Shown here one piece after another: positions 7,449-14,380 of a stretch of 14,380 nucleotides of DNA. Location of the stretch: positions 1-14,380 of the forward strand of contig CATLGL010000030.1 of the NCBI GenBank assembly GCA_949935895.1, read 5' to 3'. Positions within the stretch are counted from its first letter, which is position 1, and every line of letters starts with the position of its first letter. Source of the stretch: an uncultured Clostridia bacterium (GTDB lineage: Bacteria > Bacillota > Clostridia > TANB77 > CAG-508). Both the position numbers and the translations under genes were made by a program. The notes under the pieces were generated by a model. It had not been told where the DNA came from. It ran no database searches and was given only the letters and a program-made list of their open reading frames with translations.

Positions 7449-8426
7449 TTACATTGCGATTGATATACTAATTTGATTGCTATATTCTTGCTTATTTGTA
7501 CTATTTTCATATTCTTCTTTATTTAAAATGACATCCTCCCATTTCATATAGAATATATTGGTTTGTGTACTGTATCTTTTTTGAAAGCTTACTTTTAGTT
7601 TTTGTTTATAATTTGGTGCAATTTCTAGTTTTGTTTCATCTACTTCATAAAGATTAGCAGGATATTTTGCTTCGTTTTCTCCATATAAGTATACTGAGTT
7701 CGTTGTTCGTTTGGTATCCATTAAAATGGTATTTTGTGTTGTATTGTAAATTTCTATTTCGTATTCTTCATACTCTCGATACATATCCTTATATAAAACT
7801 GAAATTTGAAGCCCATTTTGTTGTATATTTTGGTTAATCGCTTCTCTTCCCATGTAACTATTGATGTTTAGTTTGTATCCGTTTTCTTCTCTTACAATAG
7901 TATAGTATTCTTCTATAGTTTTGGAATTCGTGTCTCCAGAAGCTAACATATCTTGTATAATTTTTACTTGATAAGTTGTATTCTTTTTGCTAATCCAACT
8001 TTGTATACTATAGGTCTTTGAGGTGTTAAAAATACGCTTGATATAATTTTTTTCAAATAACTCTATTTTCGAATTATACAATACCTCTTGGCATTGTTTT
8101 GATAATAGGCTATATGCTTTTTCTAACTGATGTGCATTACATGCTTGTATAAACTCGTCAATCACCTTCTCATTTGTTGTTTGAGTATTTTTAGGAATAT
8201 CTCCTCCTGAAATAACTGTTTCTTCTTTTGGTATAATACCTGTAGATACTACTTGATTGGTTACATTTTGAGTATTGTTATTCATATTTTCTTGAGCTTT
8301 TTTATATGAATTTTGATTTAAGGTACGTATAATATATAAAACAAGGATAATAGCGACTATACCTCCTAGTATTTTATATCGGTTTTCTACTAAACTTCTT
8401 CTTATGTTACTATTTTGTATAATCAT
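7449..8426 (-). CDS. Membrane-anchored NTF2-like protein, VirB8-type candidate
   Basis: This 325-residue protein has a short basic N-terminus, one transmembrane segment (about 19-34) and an Asn/Gln-rich linker. A helical NTF2-like region follows at about 86-192 ('VIDEFIQACNAHQLEKAYSLLSKQC' leading to 'EEYYTIVREENGYKLNI'). A C-terminal beta-rich domain (about 205-325) may be Ig-like. AGGAGG lies 8 bases before ATG 8426, and the gene starts 21 bases after the VirB6-like gene. Position and architecture fit the inner-membrane scaffold protein (VirB8/TcpC analogue) of a Gram-positive type IV secretion system. The family has no catalytic residues to check, so the call rests on fold pattern and neighbours. 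Confidence 0.62.
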   Translation of the reverse strand: MIIQNSNIRRSLVENRYKILGGIVAIILVLYIIRTLNQNSYKKAQENMNNNTQNVTNQVVSTGIIPKEETVISGGDIPKNTQTTNEKVIDEFIQACNAHQLEKAYSLLSKQCQEVLYNSKIELFEKNYIKRIFNTSKTYSIQSWISKKNTTYQVKIIQDMLASGDTNSKTIEEYYTIVREENGYKLNINSYMGREAINQNIQQNGLQISVLYKDMYREYEEYEIEIYNTTQNTILMDTKRTTNSVYLYGENEAKYPANLYEVDETKLEIAPNYKQKLKVSFQKRYSTQTNIFYMKWEDVILNKEEYENSTNKQEYSNQISISIAM

Positions 8427-8447
8427 TCTATTATCCTCCTGTTATTA

Positions 8448-11066
8448 CTATAAGTTTCTAAAATCAACATATCCTTGGAATACTTGCTCTGCTAATTGTC
8501 TTCTTTGTTCTGTTGTTTGATTATTGCTTCCAACAAGTCCTGATAGGTTTTGAATCATATTTTCTCTTGCTTCTCTATTGGTAAATGCTCTTCTATCTTG
8601 TGTATCCATATCATTATAGCCTTGTACAATATTTTGTACTTGTGCTCTTACTTTGTCTTCTGACAAGTTAGGACTTGCCTTTCTATATTGATTTTCTAAC
8701 TTAATTGCTTTTCTAATATCTTTTTCAGATGTAATTCCCGCTTTTCGATAACTTCGTGTAATATCTTTTAGTTGTTGTTTGGTATATTTTCCACCATTTG
8801 GATTGTCTTGTCCTTTATAATATTTTTCATAAAAGTTATCAAATTTTTGACTCTTGAAATATTCTTTATCTGCTTTTTCATTTCTAGCATCAATAGTATT
8901 TCCATATTTACCTGCATTATAGGTATCACTAATACTCTTATCCTTCATAACTTTTCCAACTGATGCATCAAATAAGTTATCTCCTGCTGCCCAGCCTACA
9001 CCACCTGCACCTAATGCCATTGATAGTGCTTTTTCGCCGTCTCCTGTTGTTGCACCAATTGCAAGTCCTAATCCTCCCATTGCACTTGCAAGTGCAATTC
9101 TTGATGCTGTCCTTAGTGTTCCTCTTGCTGCTTTATATCCTACAGTTGGTAATGTCTTCCATGCTCCAATTGCTCTTCTTCTTACTCCATCACCAATCTG
9201 ATTTTTTAGGTTTCTTTTTAGTCGTTCTCTATTTTCTGCTTTTTCTTCTCCCTTTCCAAGGTAAGCTCTTGCTGTATTCCATCTATCTCTTCCTCTTCCT
9301 AATGCATTTTGAGTATCACTTTTCATAACATCCCATAGGCTTTCTTCTTTTGGTGCATTTTCTGGACGTGCAAATGGATTATCATATCCTCTTTGTGGTG
9401 GAGTTTGTGGCGGTGGAGGTGGTGGTGTATCATCTGGTCTATTATTTCTATCTTGTTCTTCTCTTAATTCTTGATATCTTCGTTGCATATCTTGATGGGC
9501 TGGATCCATAAAATATGGGTCAGTTTCATCATAACCTGCTAATTGTCCTTCTAATTGATTTAATTCTTCATTATTTTCTGATGGTGGTGGTAATGGTGGT
9601 TCTTGTGGTCCACCATTTGGGTCAGTTCCTGCTCCTGGTCCACCTTGTGGAGCTCCATTTGGGTCTTGTCCTCCTCCTGTATTTGCATTATCATGTTCCA
9701 TTCCTGCTCCAATTGACTCATCTGCAGTTGCATTTCTAAAGGCACTTAGTGGACTATTACCATCATTATCTCTTCCTTCTCTTTCTGGAATATCTTTTGT
9801 TCTTATTTTTCCTTTTTGCCCTCCTCCTGGTGCTTTATGTCCTAATGTATTTAAAGCTTTACTTGCCATAGATGTTACTCCGGCTGCTGCTGCAAGTGAA
9901 CCAAGGGTTCCTCCAGATGCTTTATCAAATCCGAACATTTTCTTTAATAGTTTTTCTCCTGCCATAATAAATCCTAAACATACAATTGCATATAATGGAT
10001 TATCTACCGCAAGTTGTAAAGCAGAACCAACTAATACTGTATAAAGTAATAAGTGTAATGGTTGAAGTAAAGCATTAAATGAAAATTCTTTAATCCACAT
10101 ATTAAACGCTTGTGCTTTTCCATCTGATACTTTATCGATTGGATAAGTTAATGCAACAACTGGTGCAATAAGCGTTAAAAATGCCATATTTACTACCCTT
10201 TTTAAGTATACCCATGTAAAACGTACTGAATAAATTACTAATATAATGTATAATGCCAAAAAGGTTAATTTTTGTTCTAGGTCAGTACATTGAATCATAA
10301 ACCTTACAAATCCCATTAGATTTGTATTAAACGTTGTTCCATCTGGCACATTGACAGTAACCGTTTTTCCTAAATCCGAAGAAAGCATAGCTGTTACTGT
10401 TTCTGACATTGTTAATGCAAATGACATAATGTAATGGAGCATAAAAACAATACATACAGCAACAATCCAATCCATTAACATCTTTTTATATTTAGCACGG
10501 TCTGCTGCAATTCCAGTTAACATCATACGAATTCCCAAATATACTAAAACCGATAGTAGTCCTACCACTGCTAATGTTCTAATCGCAACATACCAACTAG
10601 CAATGATATCTTGAATTTGAGCTGCAATATGTTTTTCTTCTTTTCCTCCTGAAACAGATGGATTGATAAAGTTAATATCTAATGCAGGTACTCGGTTTGA
10701 AAATATTTCTTCTGGTGTATAACTAATAACAGGAATTCCATAATCACCCATTCCCCATATTTCTCCATCAAATTTTAGCGTTTTTCCATCACCTGATAAT
10801 TTTGATATATCAATAACAGCAGTAGCAGCCCCCTCTTTACTACTTCCTTTTTGTTTCAAAAAGGAGCGCGATTCACCTAACATAGACCATTCTAGTACAT
10901 GTTGTATACTATCAAAAATAACGGTTACTAATGCTACTAATGGACTAACGAAAATTCCTCCTGCATCAGCTTGTACTGTTTGAGGTATCGAAAAATTAAA
11001 TGACATTACGATAACAATTGCTATAATTATCTTTTGTATAACGCTTTTCTTCGTAAAAAACTTCAT
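8448..11066 (-). CDS. TrbL/VirB6-like polytopic membrane protein with long proline/glycine-rich tail
   Basis: This 872-residue protein is a probable channel component in the cytoplasmic membrane. Residues 11-33 form a signal-peptide-like or first hydrophobic segment ('TVQADAGG'). Further hydrophobic helices lie at about 158-182, 200-218, 264-284, 292-309, 334-352 and 358-372, the TrbL/VirB6 pattern. 'LKRVVNMAFLTLIAPVVALTYPIDKV' resembles the conserved loop of these proteins. After residue 400 comes a probably cytoplasmic tail: Gly/Pro/Asn-rich repeats (about 460-500), a proline run ('DDTPPPPPPQTPPQRG', about 545), a Gly/Ala-rich stretch (about 645-705) that might insert in the membrane, and a charged helical end. 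AAAGGGG lies 6 bases before ATG 11066, and the gap to VirB4 is 12 bases. The tail is unusually long for the family and may contact substrates or the ATPase (inference). Confidence 0.78.
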   Translation of the reverse strand: MKFFTKKSVIQKIIIAIVIVMSFNFSIPQTVQADAGGIFVSPLVALVTVIFDSIQHVLEWSMLGESRSFLKQKGSSKEGAATAVIDISKLSGDGKTLKFDGEIWGMGDYGIPVISYTPEEIFSNRVPALDINFINPSVSGGKEEKHIAAQIQDIIASWYVAIRTLAVVGLLSVLVYLGIRMMLTGIAADRAKYKKMLMDWIVAVCIVFMLHYIMSFALTMSETVTAMLSSDLGKTVTVNVPDGTTFNTNLMGFVRFMIQCTDLEQKLTFLALYIILVIYSVRFTWVYLKRVVNMAFLTLIAPVVALTYPIDKVSDGKAQAFNMWIKEFSFNALLQPLHLLLYTVLVGSALQLAVDNPLYAIVCLGFIMAGEKLLKKMFGFDKASGGTLGSLAAAAGVTSMASKALNTLGHKAPGGGQKGKIRTKDIPEREGRDNDGNSPLSAFRNATADESIGAGMEHDNANTGGGQDPNGAPQGGPGAGTDPNGGPQEPPLPPPSENNEELNQLEGQLAGYDETDPYFMDPAHQDMQRRYQELREEQDRNNRPDDTPPPPPPQTPPQRGYDNPFARPENAPKEESLWDVMKSDTQNALGRGRDRWNTARAYLGKGEEKAENRERLKRNLKNQIGDGVRRRAIGAWKTLPTVGYKAARGTLRTASRIALASAMGGLGLAIGATTGDGEKALSMALGAGGVGWAAGDNLFDASVGKVMKDKSISDTYNAGKYGNTIDARNEKADKEYFKSQKFDNFYEKYYKGQDNPNGGKYTKQQLKDITRSYRKAGITSEKDIRKAIKLENQYRKASPNLSEDKVRAQVQNIVQGYNDMDTQDRRAFTNREARENMIQNLSGLVGSNNQTTEQRRQLAEQVFQGYVDFRNL

Positions 11067-11078
11067 GGTTACCCCTTT

Positions 11079-13001
11079 CTATTGTATTGCTTTTTTCTTC
11101 TTCATGTTTACAATATTGTTTAAGTTTGTTTCTACAAACTCGAATTCTTTTGCTGTTGGTGTAATTTGTATAATAGCAGTATCTTGTCCTACTTTTAAAA
11201 GTCCTTCTCCTTTTAAGCATGTTACTAAAAAGCCTGCTTCTCCTTCTGATAGTTTGAATACTTCTTTTAAATATGCAATCTCTGATTTGTCTTGTGCTAA
11301 AAATAGTTTTGTATCAGAAGATGTTAATACGGCTTGTGCTTCTTGCTTTTCATAAAAATCTTGGAATCTTTGTGAGATAATGGCAAGTGATACATTTCTT
11401 TTTCTAGCACGTCTTGCCATTGTATTTAAAAAGTCAACTGCCTCTGGGTATGGAAGTAACATCCATGCTTCATCCACTAATACTCTTTTCTTTTTTGCTT
11501 TACTTCTATCCTCACTATTTTTCTTAACATATTTTTCCCAAATCCAAGAAAGCAGAATTTGTTGAGCAAGTGGTCTTGCAAATCTTTCTTCTAGTTGAGA
11601 AATATCTAAGTTAATAAATGGAACTCCATCTAATAATTCAAAAGTAGATTGTCCATCAAAATATGCCATTTGCCCTTCGTATTCACGAATGTATTGTTTC
11701 ATAACTTTTAATAAATAGCTATAATGGAATTGATAATCTTGATTGTCATTTTCTTGTGCTTTTCTTAAAATTCTTTTATACCAGCTACCAATAGTTGGCA
11801 TTAGCTTTTTCTTTCTTGCTAACATATTTCCAGTTGCCATATTCGCTGCTGAATCATATAAGCTTGATGGGTCTGACGTAATTTTCATTGCTGCATATTC
11901 TTCTGAAACAGCTTCTGCTATAATTTGTTTGGTTAATTCGTTTACTTCATCACTTCTTGTACTTCCTCTTGCCATAGTAAGTAATGCTTGTGTTACGTCT
12001 TCTACTTTATTTTCTACATTAACAACTACTCTTTCTTTTCCTGTAATTTCATCCTTTACAATTTCTGGCTCAATATCAAATAGATTGATAACTGTTTTAG
12101 AGGTTGGACTTAATACCACATTTACTCCACCTAATGATTCTGCCACAATGGTATATTCTCCTTCCGCGTCTAATGCAAGACTTTCAATTCCCATTAAAAC
12201 TGCTGATCTTGAGATAAGTGTTTTCATGGTTACCGATTTTCCAGCTCCAGATTTAGCAAAGATTACCATATTATAGTTAGTAAGCGTTGGGTGGAAGTTA
12301 TCAAACAAAATTGGTACTCCAGTTTGTTTATTAAATCCAAGTGGAACTCCTGTTGCATGTCCTACTTCTGATGTCGTAAATGGAAAGATTGTTCCCATAG
12401 AGCGTCTATCAAAGGTATGTACTTTTTTCAATTTATTGTCCATTAGTGGTAAATTGCTTTTAAAAGCTTCTTCTTGAATTCCCCATGCACTTTTTACACT
12501 TACTAAGGATTTTGACATTTCCGTTGCTAATAGTGTTGTTAGTTTATCTAAATCTTCTAAACTATACGCAAATAGAGTTGAAACAATAGTTGCTTCAAAT
12601 AGTTTGTTATATCCTGCAGCAATTTCATCTCTTAATTGCTCTGCTTCATATCGTTTTTGACCTACTGTACTTTGTCTATTGATATTTCCTCTATCTGCTG
12701 CTACAATTCTTTCTGTTTCTAATTGATTAATCACTCTATTTAATTCATTTTGTGATTTTGCTTCTGGTACAGGATTGATGTAAATAGAGGTATTGGTATC
12801 CCCAAATAAATAAAGGTCACGAAACAATTCTGGAAAAATTGCCATTCTTGGAAGTGCTGATACAAAGAAGCTTCTTGCATATCGTTTGGTATTAGATATA
12901 ATTTCTAAGTGGTCGATGTTTGATGCATCAATTCCAGATGGTGCAATTAATTCTTTAATCGTCTTTTTTCTTAAGATATTATATTGTTCTTGATTATTCA
13001 T
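11079..13001 (-). CDS. virB4: VirB4/TraE-family conjugation ATPase
   Basis: This cytoplasmic AAA+-type ATPase powers assembly and substrate movement in type IV secretion. From ATG 13001 it has 640 residues. An N-terminal VirB4 domain (about 1-215, 'RSFFVSALPRMAIFPELFRDLYLFGD') precedes the ATPase core: Walker A 'AKSGAGKSVT' (about 250), the 'LDAEGEY' strand, Walker B 'KRVLVDEAW' (about 507) and the 'ISQRFQDF' sensor/Q motif (about 542). ATG 13001 overlaps the stop of the upstream gene by 8 bases but has no ribosome-binding site of its own. ATG 13052 in the same frame has GGAGG 8 bases upstream and would add 17 Lys/Gln-rich residues, so the start is uncertain. All Arg codons are non-CGG and the frame is unbroken. 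The family assignment is secure. Confidence 0.92.
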   Translation of the reverse strand: MNNQEQYNILRKKTIKELIAPSGIDASNIDHLEIISNTKRYARSFFVSALPRMAIFPELFRDLYLFGDTNTSIYINPVPEAKSQNELNRVINQLETERIVAADRGNINRQSTVGQKRYEAEQLRDEIAAGYNKLFEATIVSTLFAYSLEDLDKLTTLLATEMSKSLVSVKSAWGIQEEAFKSNLPLMDNKLKKVHTFDRRSMGTIFPFTTSEVGHATGVPLGFNKQTGVPILFDNFHPTLTNYNMVIFAKSGAGKSVTMKTLISRSAVLMGIESLALDAEGEYTIVAESLGGVNVVLSPTSKTVINLFDIEPEIVKDEITGKERVVVNVENKVEDVTQALLTMARGSTRSDEVNELTKQIIAEAVSEEYAAMKITSDPSSLYDSAANMATGNMLARKKKLMPTIGSWYKRILRKAQENDNQDYQFHYSYLLKVMKQYIREYEGQMAYFDGQSTFELLDGVPFINLDISQLEERFARPLAQQILLSWIWEKYVKKNSEDRSKAKKKRVLVDEAWMLLPYPEAVDFLNTMARRARKRNVSLAIISQRFQDFYEKQEAQAVLTSSDTKLFLAQDKSEIAYLKEVFKLSEGEAGFLVTCLKGEGLLKVGQDTAIIQITPTAKEFEFVETNLNNIVNMKKKKAIQ

Positions 13002-14217
13002 TAGTTGTTGTTGCTTTTTTCCTTCTTCTTGTTTTTGGTTTTTCTTCCACATCTTTTGTTCCTCCTTCTTCTTGTTTTTCCTCTTGTTCAATTAGTCTTG
13101 TTGCAGATTCTGCTGTTTGTTTTCCTAAGTATACTGCATTTTGATTAATAATCATTTGAGCTCTTTGTTTTACTAATTCTTCAAAACGTGCTCTCTTTTG
13201 GTCTATTTGTTGTTGTTTAGGACTTCTTGCTTGCATTACTTTTTCATTTGCTAATGCCATTGCTTTTTTATTTATTTCTTCATCAAGCACTTTCATAGTT
13301 TTATCTAATACATCTGGCGCTGTTGTATATAATTCTTCATAACCTGCACGTACTGCTCTATCTACACTAAAGACTTCTGCTTCATCACGGTTATAAGCAA
13401 TATATAATAAATCGACTAATTCATTTGAATTTAAAATTCTTCCTCCTACATCACATCCAGCAAGAGTTCTAATAATAGATTGTGCTCTTGTATATAATTC
13501 TTGGAATGCAAGATTTCGTATTTCTTCTTTATCAAATGCATTGTTAGAGCCTAGTTCTTCTACATAATATGGAATAATAACATAATATTTTTTGCTTAAT
13601 ACATTTTTATTTAAACTCATTCTTTGAGTATTCGCAATAATATCTTTTCCATATTCATATAAGTTTGTTTGTTTGGTTACTTCAAAAAAGTCTTTATTTA
13701 ACTCTTCTCTTGTTGCTTGTCCAGATTGTAGTTTTTTAAGGTAATCATTTCTTCTTTTTTCTAATTCATAACCAATATCTTCTACTTTTTTTCGATAATT
13801 TTCAATACTATCATTTAAGTTAACGGTTCTTGTTTGTATATAAATTTGAATAGGATGTCTAATGGTATTTAAGAATTGCAAAAAGCCCTCCTCTACTGCA
13901 ATTTTTTCTCCTTCTGACATTAAGTCATAGTTAATTCCTTGGCATTCCACCACCATAACATAACGCATTCCCTTTTTTTGTATAATCATATTATCTTCAA
14001 TTCCTTCAAATTCCATAAATTTGAAAATGGATTGCTTGGTATATTCTCTTGCAATTTTTTTAGCATCACTACTGCCTTCATTTATTTCCTCTTGTTGTTT
14101 TTTCTTTTTACTTTTCATCCAAAAATACACAAATGCTGCAGCAAGTATGATTAAAATAAATATCATAATAAATAAAATAATGGTTAAAAATTGTGTAACT
14201 TGATCGGCACTACTCAT
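12994..14217 (-). CDS. Membrane-anchored protein with VirB4/TraC N-terminal-like body
   Basis: This 407-residue protein lies immediately upstream of, and overlaps, virB4. ATG 14217 is chosen because GGAGG lies about 9 bases before it; an ATG 24 bases further out lies upstream of that site. One transmembrane helix (about 10-34) is followed by a Lys-rich stop-transfer segment and a cytoplasmic body. The pattern 'RYVMVVECQGINYDLMSEGEK ... FLQFLNTIRHPIQIYIQTRTVNL', then a long coiled-coil-like helix and 'YYVIIPYYVEELG', resembles the N-terminal, non-ATPase part of VirB4/TraC proteins. No Walker motif is present. It ends in a basic Lys/Arg/Thr tail. It may be a membrane adaptor for the adjacent ATPase, since the neighbouring VirB4 already has its own N-terminal domain. 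Confidence 0.65.
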   Translation of the reverse strand: MSSADQVTQFLTIILFIMIFILIILAAAFVYFWMKSKKKKQQEEINEGSSDAKKIAREYTKQSIFKFMEFEGIEDNMIIQKKGMRYVMVVECQGINYDLMSEGEKIAVEEGFLQFLNTIRHPIQIYIQTRTVNLNDSIENYRKKVEDIGYELEKRRNDYLKKLQSGQATREELNKDFFEVTKQTNLYEYGKDIIANTQRMSLNKNVLSKKYYVIIPYYVEELGSNNAFDKEEIRNLAFQELYTRAQSIIRTLAGCDVGGRILNSNELVDLLYIAYNRDEAEVFSVDRAVRAGYEELYTTAPDVLDKTMKVLDEEINKKAMALANEKVMQARSPKQQQIDQKRARFEELVKQRAQMIINQNAVYLGKQTAESATRLIEQEEKQEEGGTKDVEEKPKTRRRKKATTTNE

Positions 14218-14380
14218 CTTTTGTTTCCTCCTCCATTTCATAAGTATAAATTCTATTGTTGGCTTTTTTAAATCGAATTGCTCTTATGATAATATCATCA
14301 ATATTTTCTCCGCCTACTTTTTTAGTAAATTTAAATGCCCCTAAATCTGGTACTTTAAAGGTTCCAATACAGAATCCAAT
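14210..14380 (-). CDS. PrgI-like membrane protein, C-terminal end (partial)
   Basis: Only the last 56 codons are in the window; the 5' end lies beyond 14380. The sequence reads 'IGFCIGTFKVPDLGAF ... GGENIDDIIIRAIRF', then 'KKANNRIYTYEMEEETKDE' and TAG. A hydrophobic stretch followed by a short amphipathic segment and 'R-x-x-x-x-R-I-Y-x-Y' fits the C-terminus of PrgI-family proteins, which directly precede VirB4-type genes in Gram-positive conjugation operons. It overlaps the next gene by 8 bases (ATGAGTAG), indicating translational coupling. The identification is tentative because only the tail is visible. Confidence 0.55.
   Translation of the reverse strand: MGFCIGTFKVPDLGAFKFTKKVGGENIDDIIIRAIRFKKANNRIYTYEMEEETKDE

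Noticed and set aside
9380..9720. Tandem DNA repeat in the VirB6-like tail
   Set aside because: The Pro/Gly-rich stretch is low-complexity coding sequence without a regular repeat unit.
11743..12276. 177-codon plus-strand open frame
   Set aside because: It lies wholly antisense to virB4, has no ribosome-binding site, and shows a composition expected from a shadow of that gene. Other plus-strand frames inside the operon are the same.
13002..13091. Longest virB4 start at 13091
   Set aside because: The added residues are a Lys/Glu-rich translation of the upstream gene's tail, and this ATG has no good ribosome-binding site. 13052 or 13001 are better.

Overview
The window is very AT-rich and reads like a chromosome or integrated element of a low-GC Gram-positive bacterium (Bacillota). 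The proteins are Lys/Ile/Asn-rich, ribosome-binding sites are AGGAGG-type, and a penicillin-binding-protein-type D,D-carboxypeptidase implies a peptidoglycan wall. I cannot name the species. All genes except one small one at the left end lie on the minus strand, so the biology reads from right to left.

From 14380 down to 3552 lies the back part of a Gram-positive type IV secretion (conjugation-like) operon. In order it encodes the tail of a PrgI-like membrane protein, a membrane-anchored protein with a VirB4/TraC-N-terminal-like body, the VirB4 ATPase, a large TrbL/VirB6-like membrane protein, a VirB8/TcpC-like anchored protein with an NTF2-like domain, a membrane-anchored bifunctional wall hydrolase (EF-hand-like loop, glucosaminidase, C39-like peptidase), and a second anchored NTF2-like protein. 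Gaps are short or overlapping, and a hairpin follows the last gene. Downstream are an unrecognised 401-residue soluble protein with its own strong terminator and a PBP5-type D-alanyl-D-alanine carboxypeptidase. The VirB4 and VirB6 parts would energise and build the channel, the VirB8-like proteins would form the periwall scaffold, and the hydrolase would open the wall.

The outstanding observation concerns the reading frame. Three of these genes (carboxypeptidase, 401-residue protein, wall hydrolase) look broken, with five breaks between them. All five breaks are the same event: an in-frame CGG codon followed by A, where skipping the C and reading GGA (Gly) in the +1 frame restores the protein, including catalytic motifs (SGN of the carboxypeptidase, the Gly-Cys of the peptidase). 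By hand scan, no other in-frame CGG exists in any gene of the window, while CGT, CGC and CGA are used for Arg and about 17 CGG triplets occur out of frame. The simplest biological reading is that CGG is unassigned here and that C-GGA is decoded with an efficient +1 frameshift, so that an inserted C before a GGA codon is tolerated. A systematic sequencing artefact must be excluded. I therefore annotate these genes as intact CDSs with +1 frameshifts rather than pseudogenes.

At the left end, a 22-bp perfect direct repeat covers the 3' end of the carboxypeptidase gene and recurs 778 bp away. It brackets a plus-strand gene for a small anchored Ig-like-domain protein and a 15-bp-stem palindrome. 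This could be a small insertion with att-like ends. I saw no rRNA, tRNA, CRISPR array or transposase.
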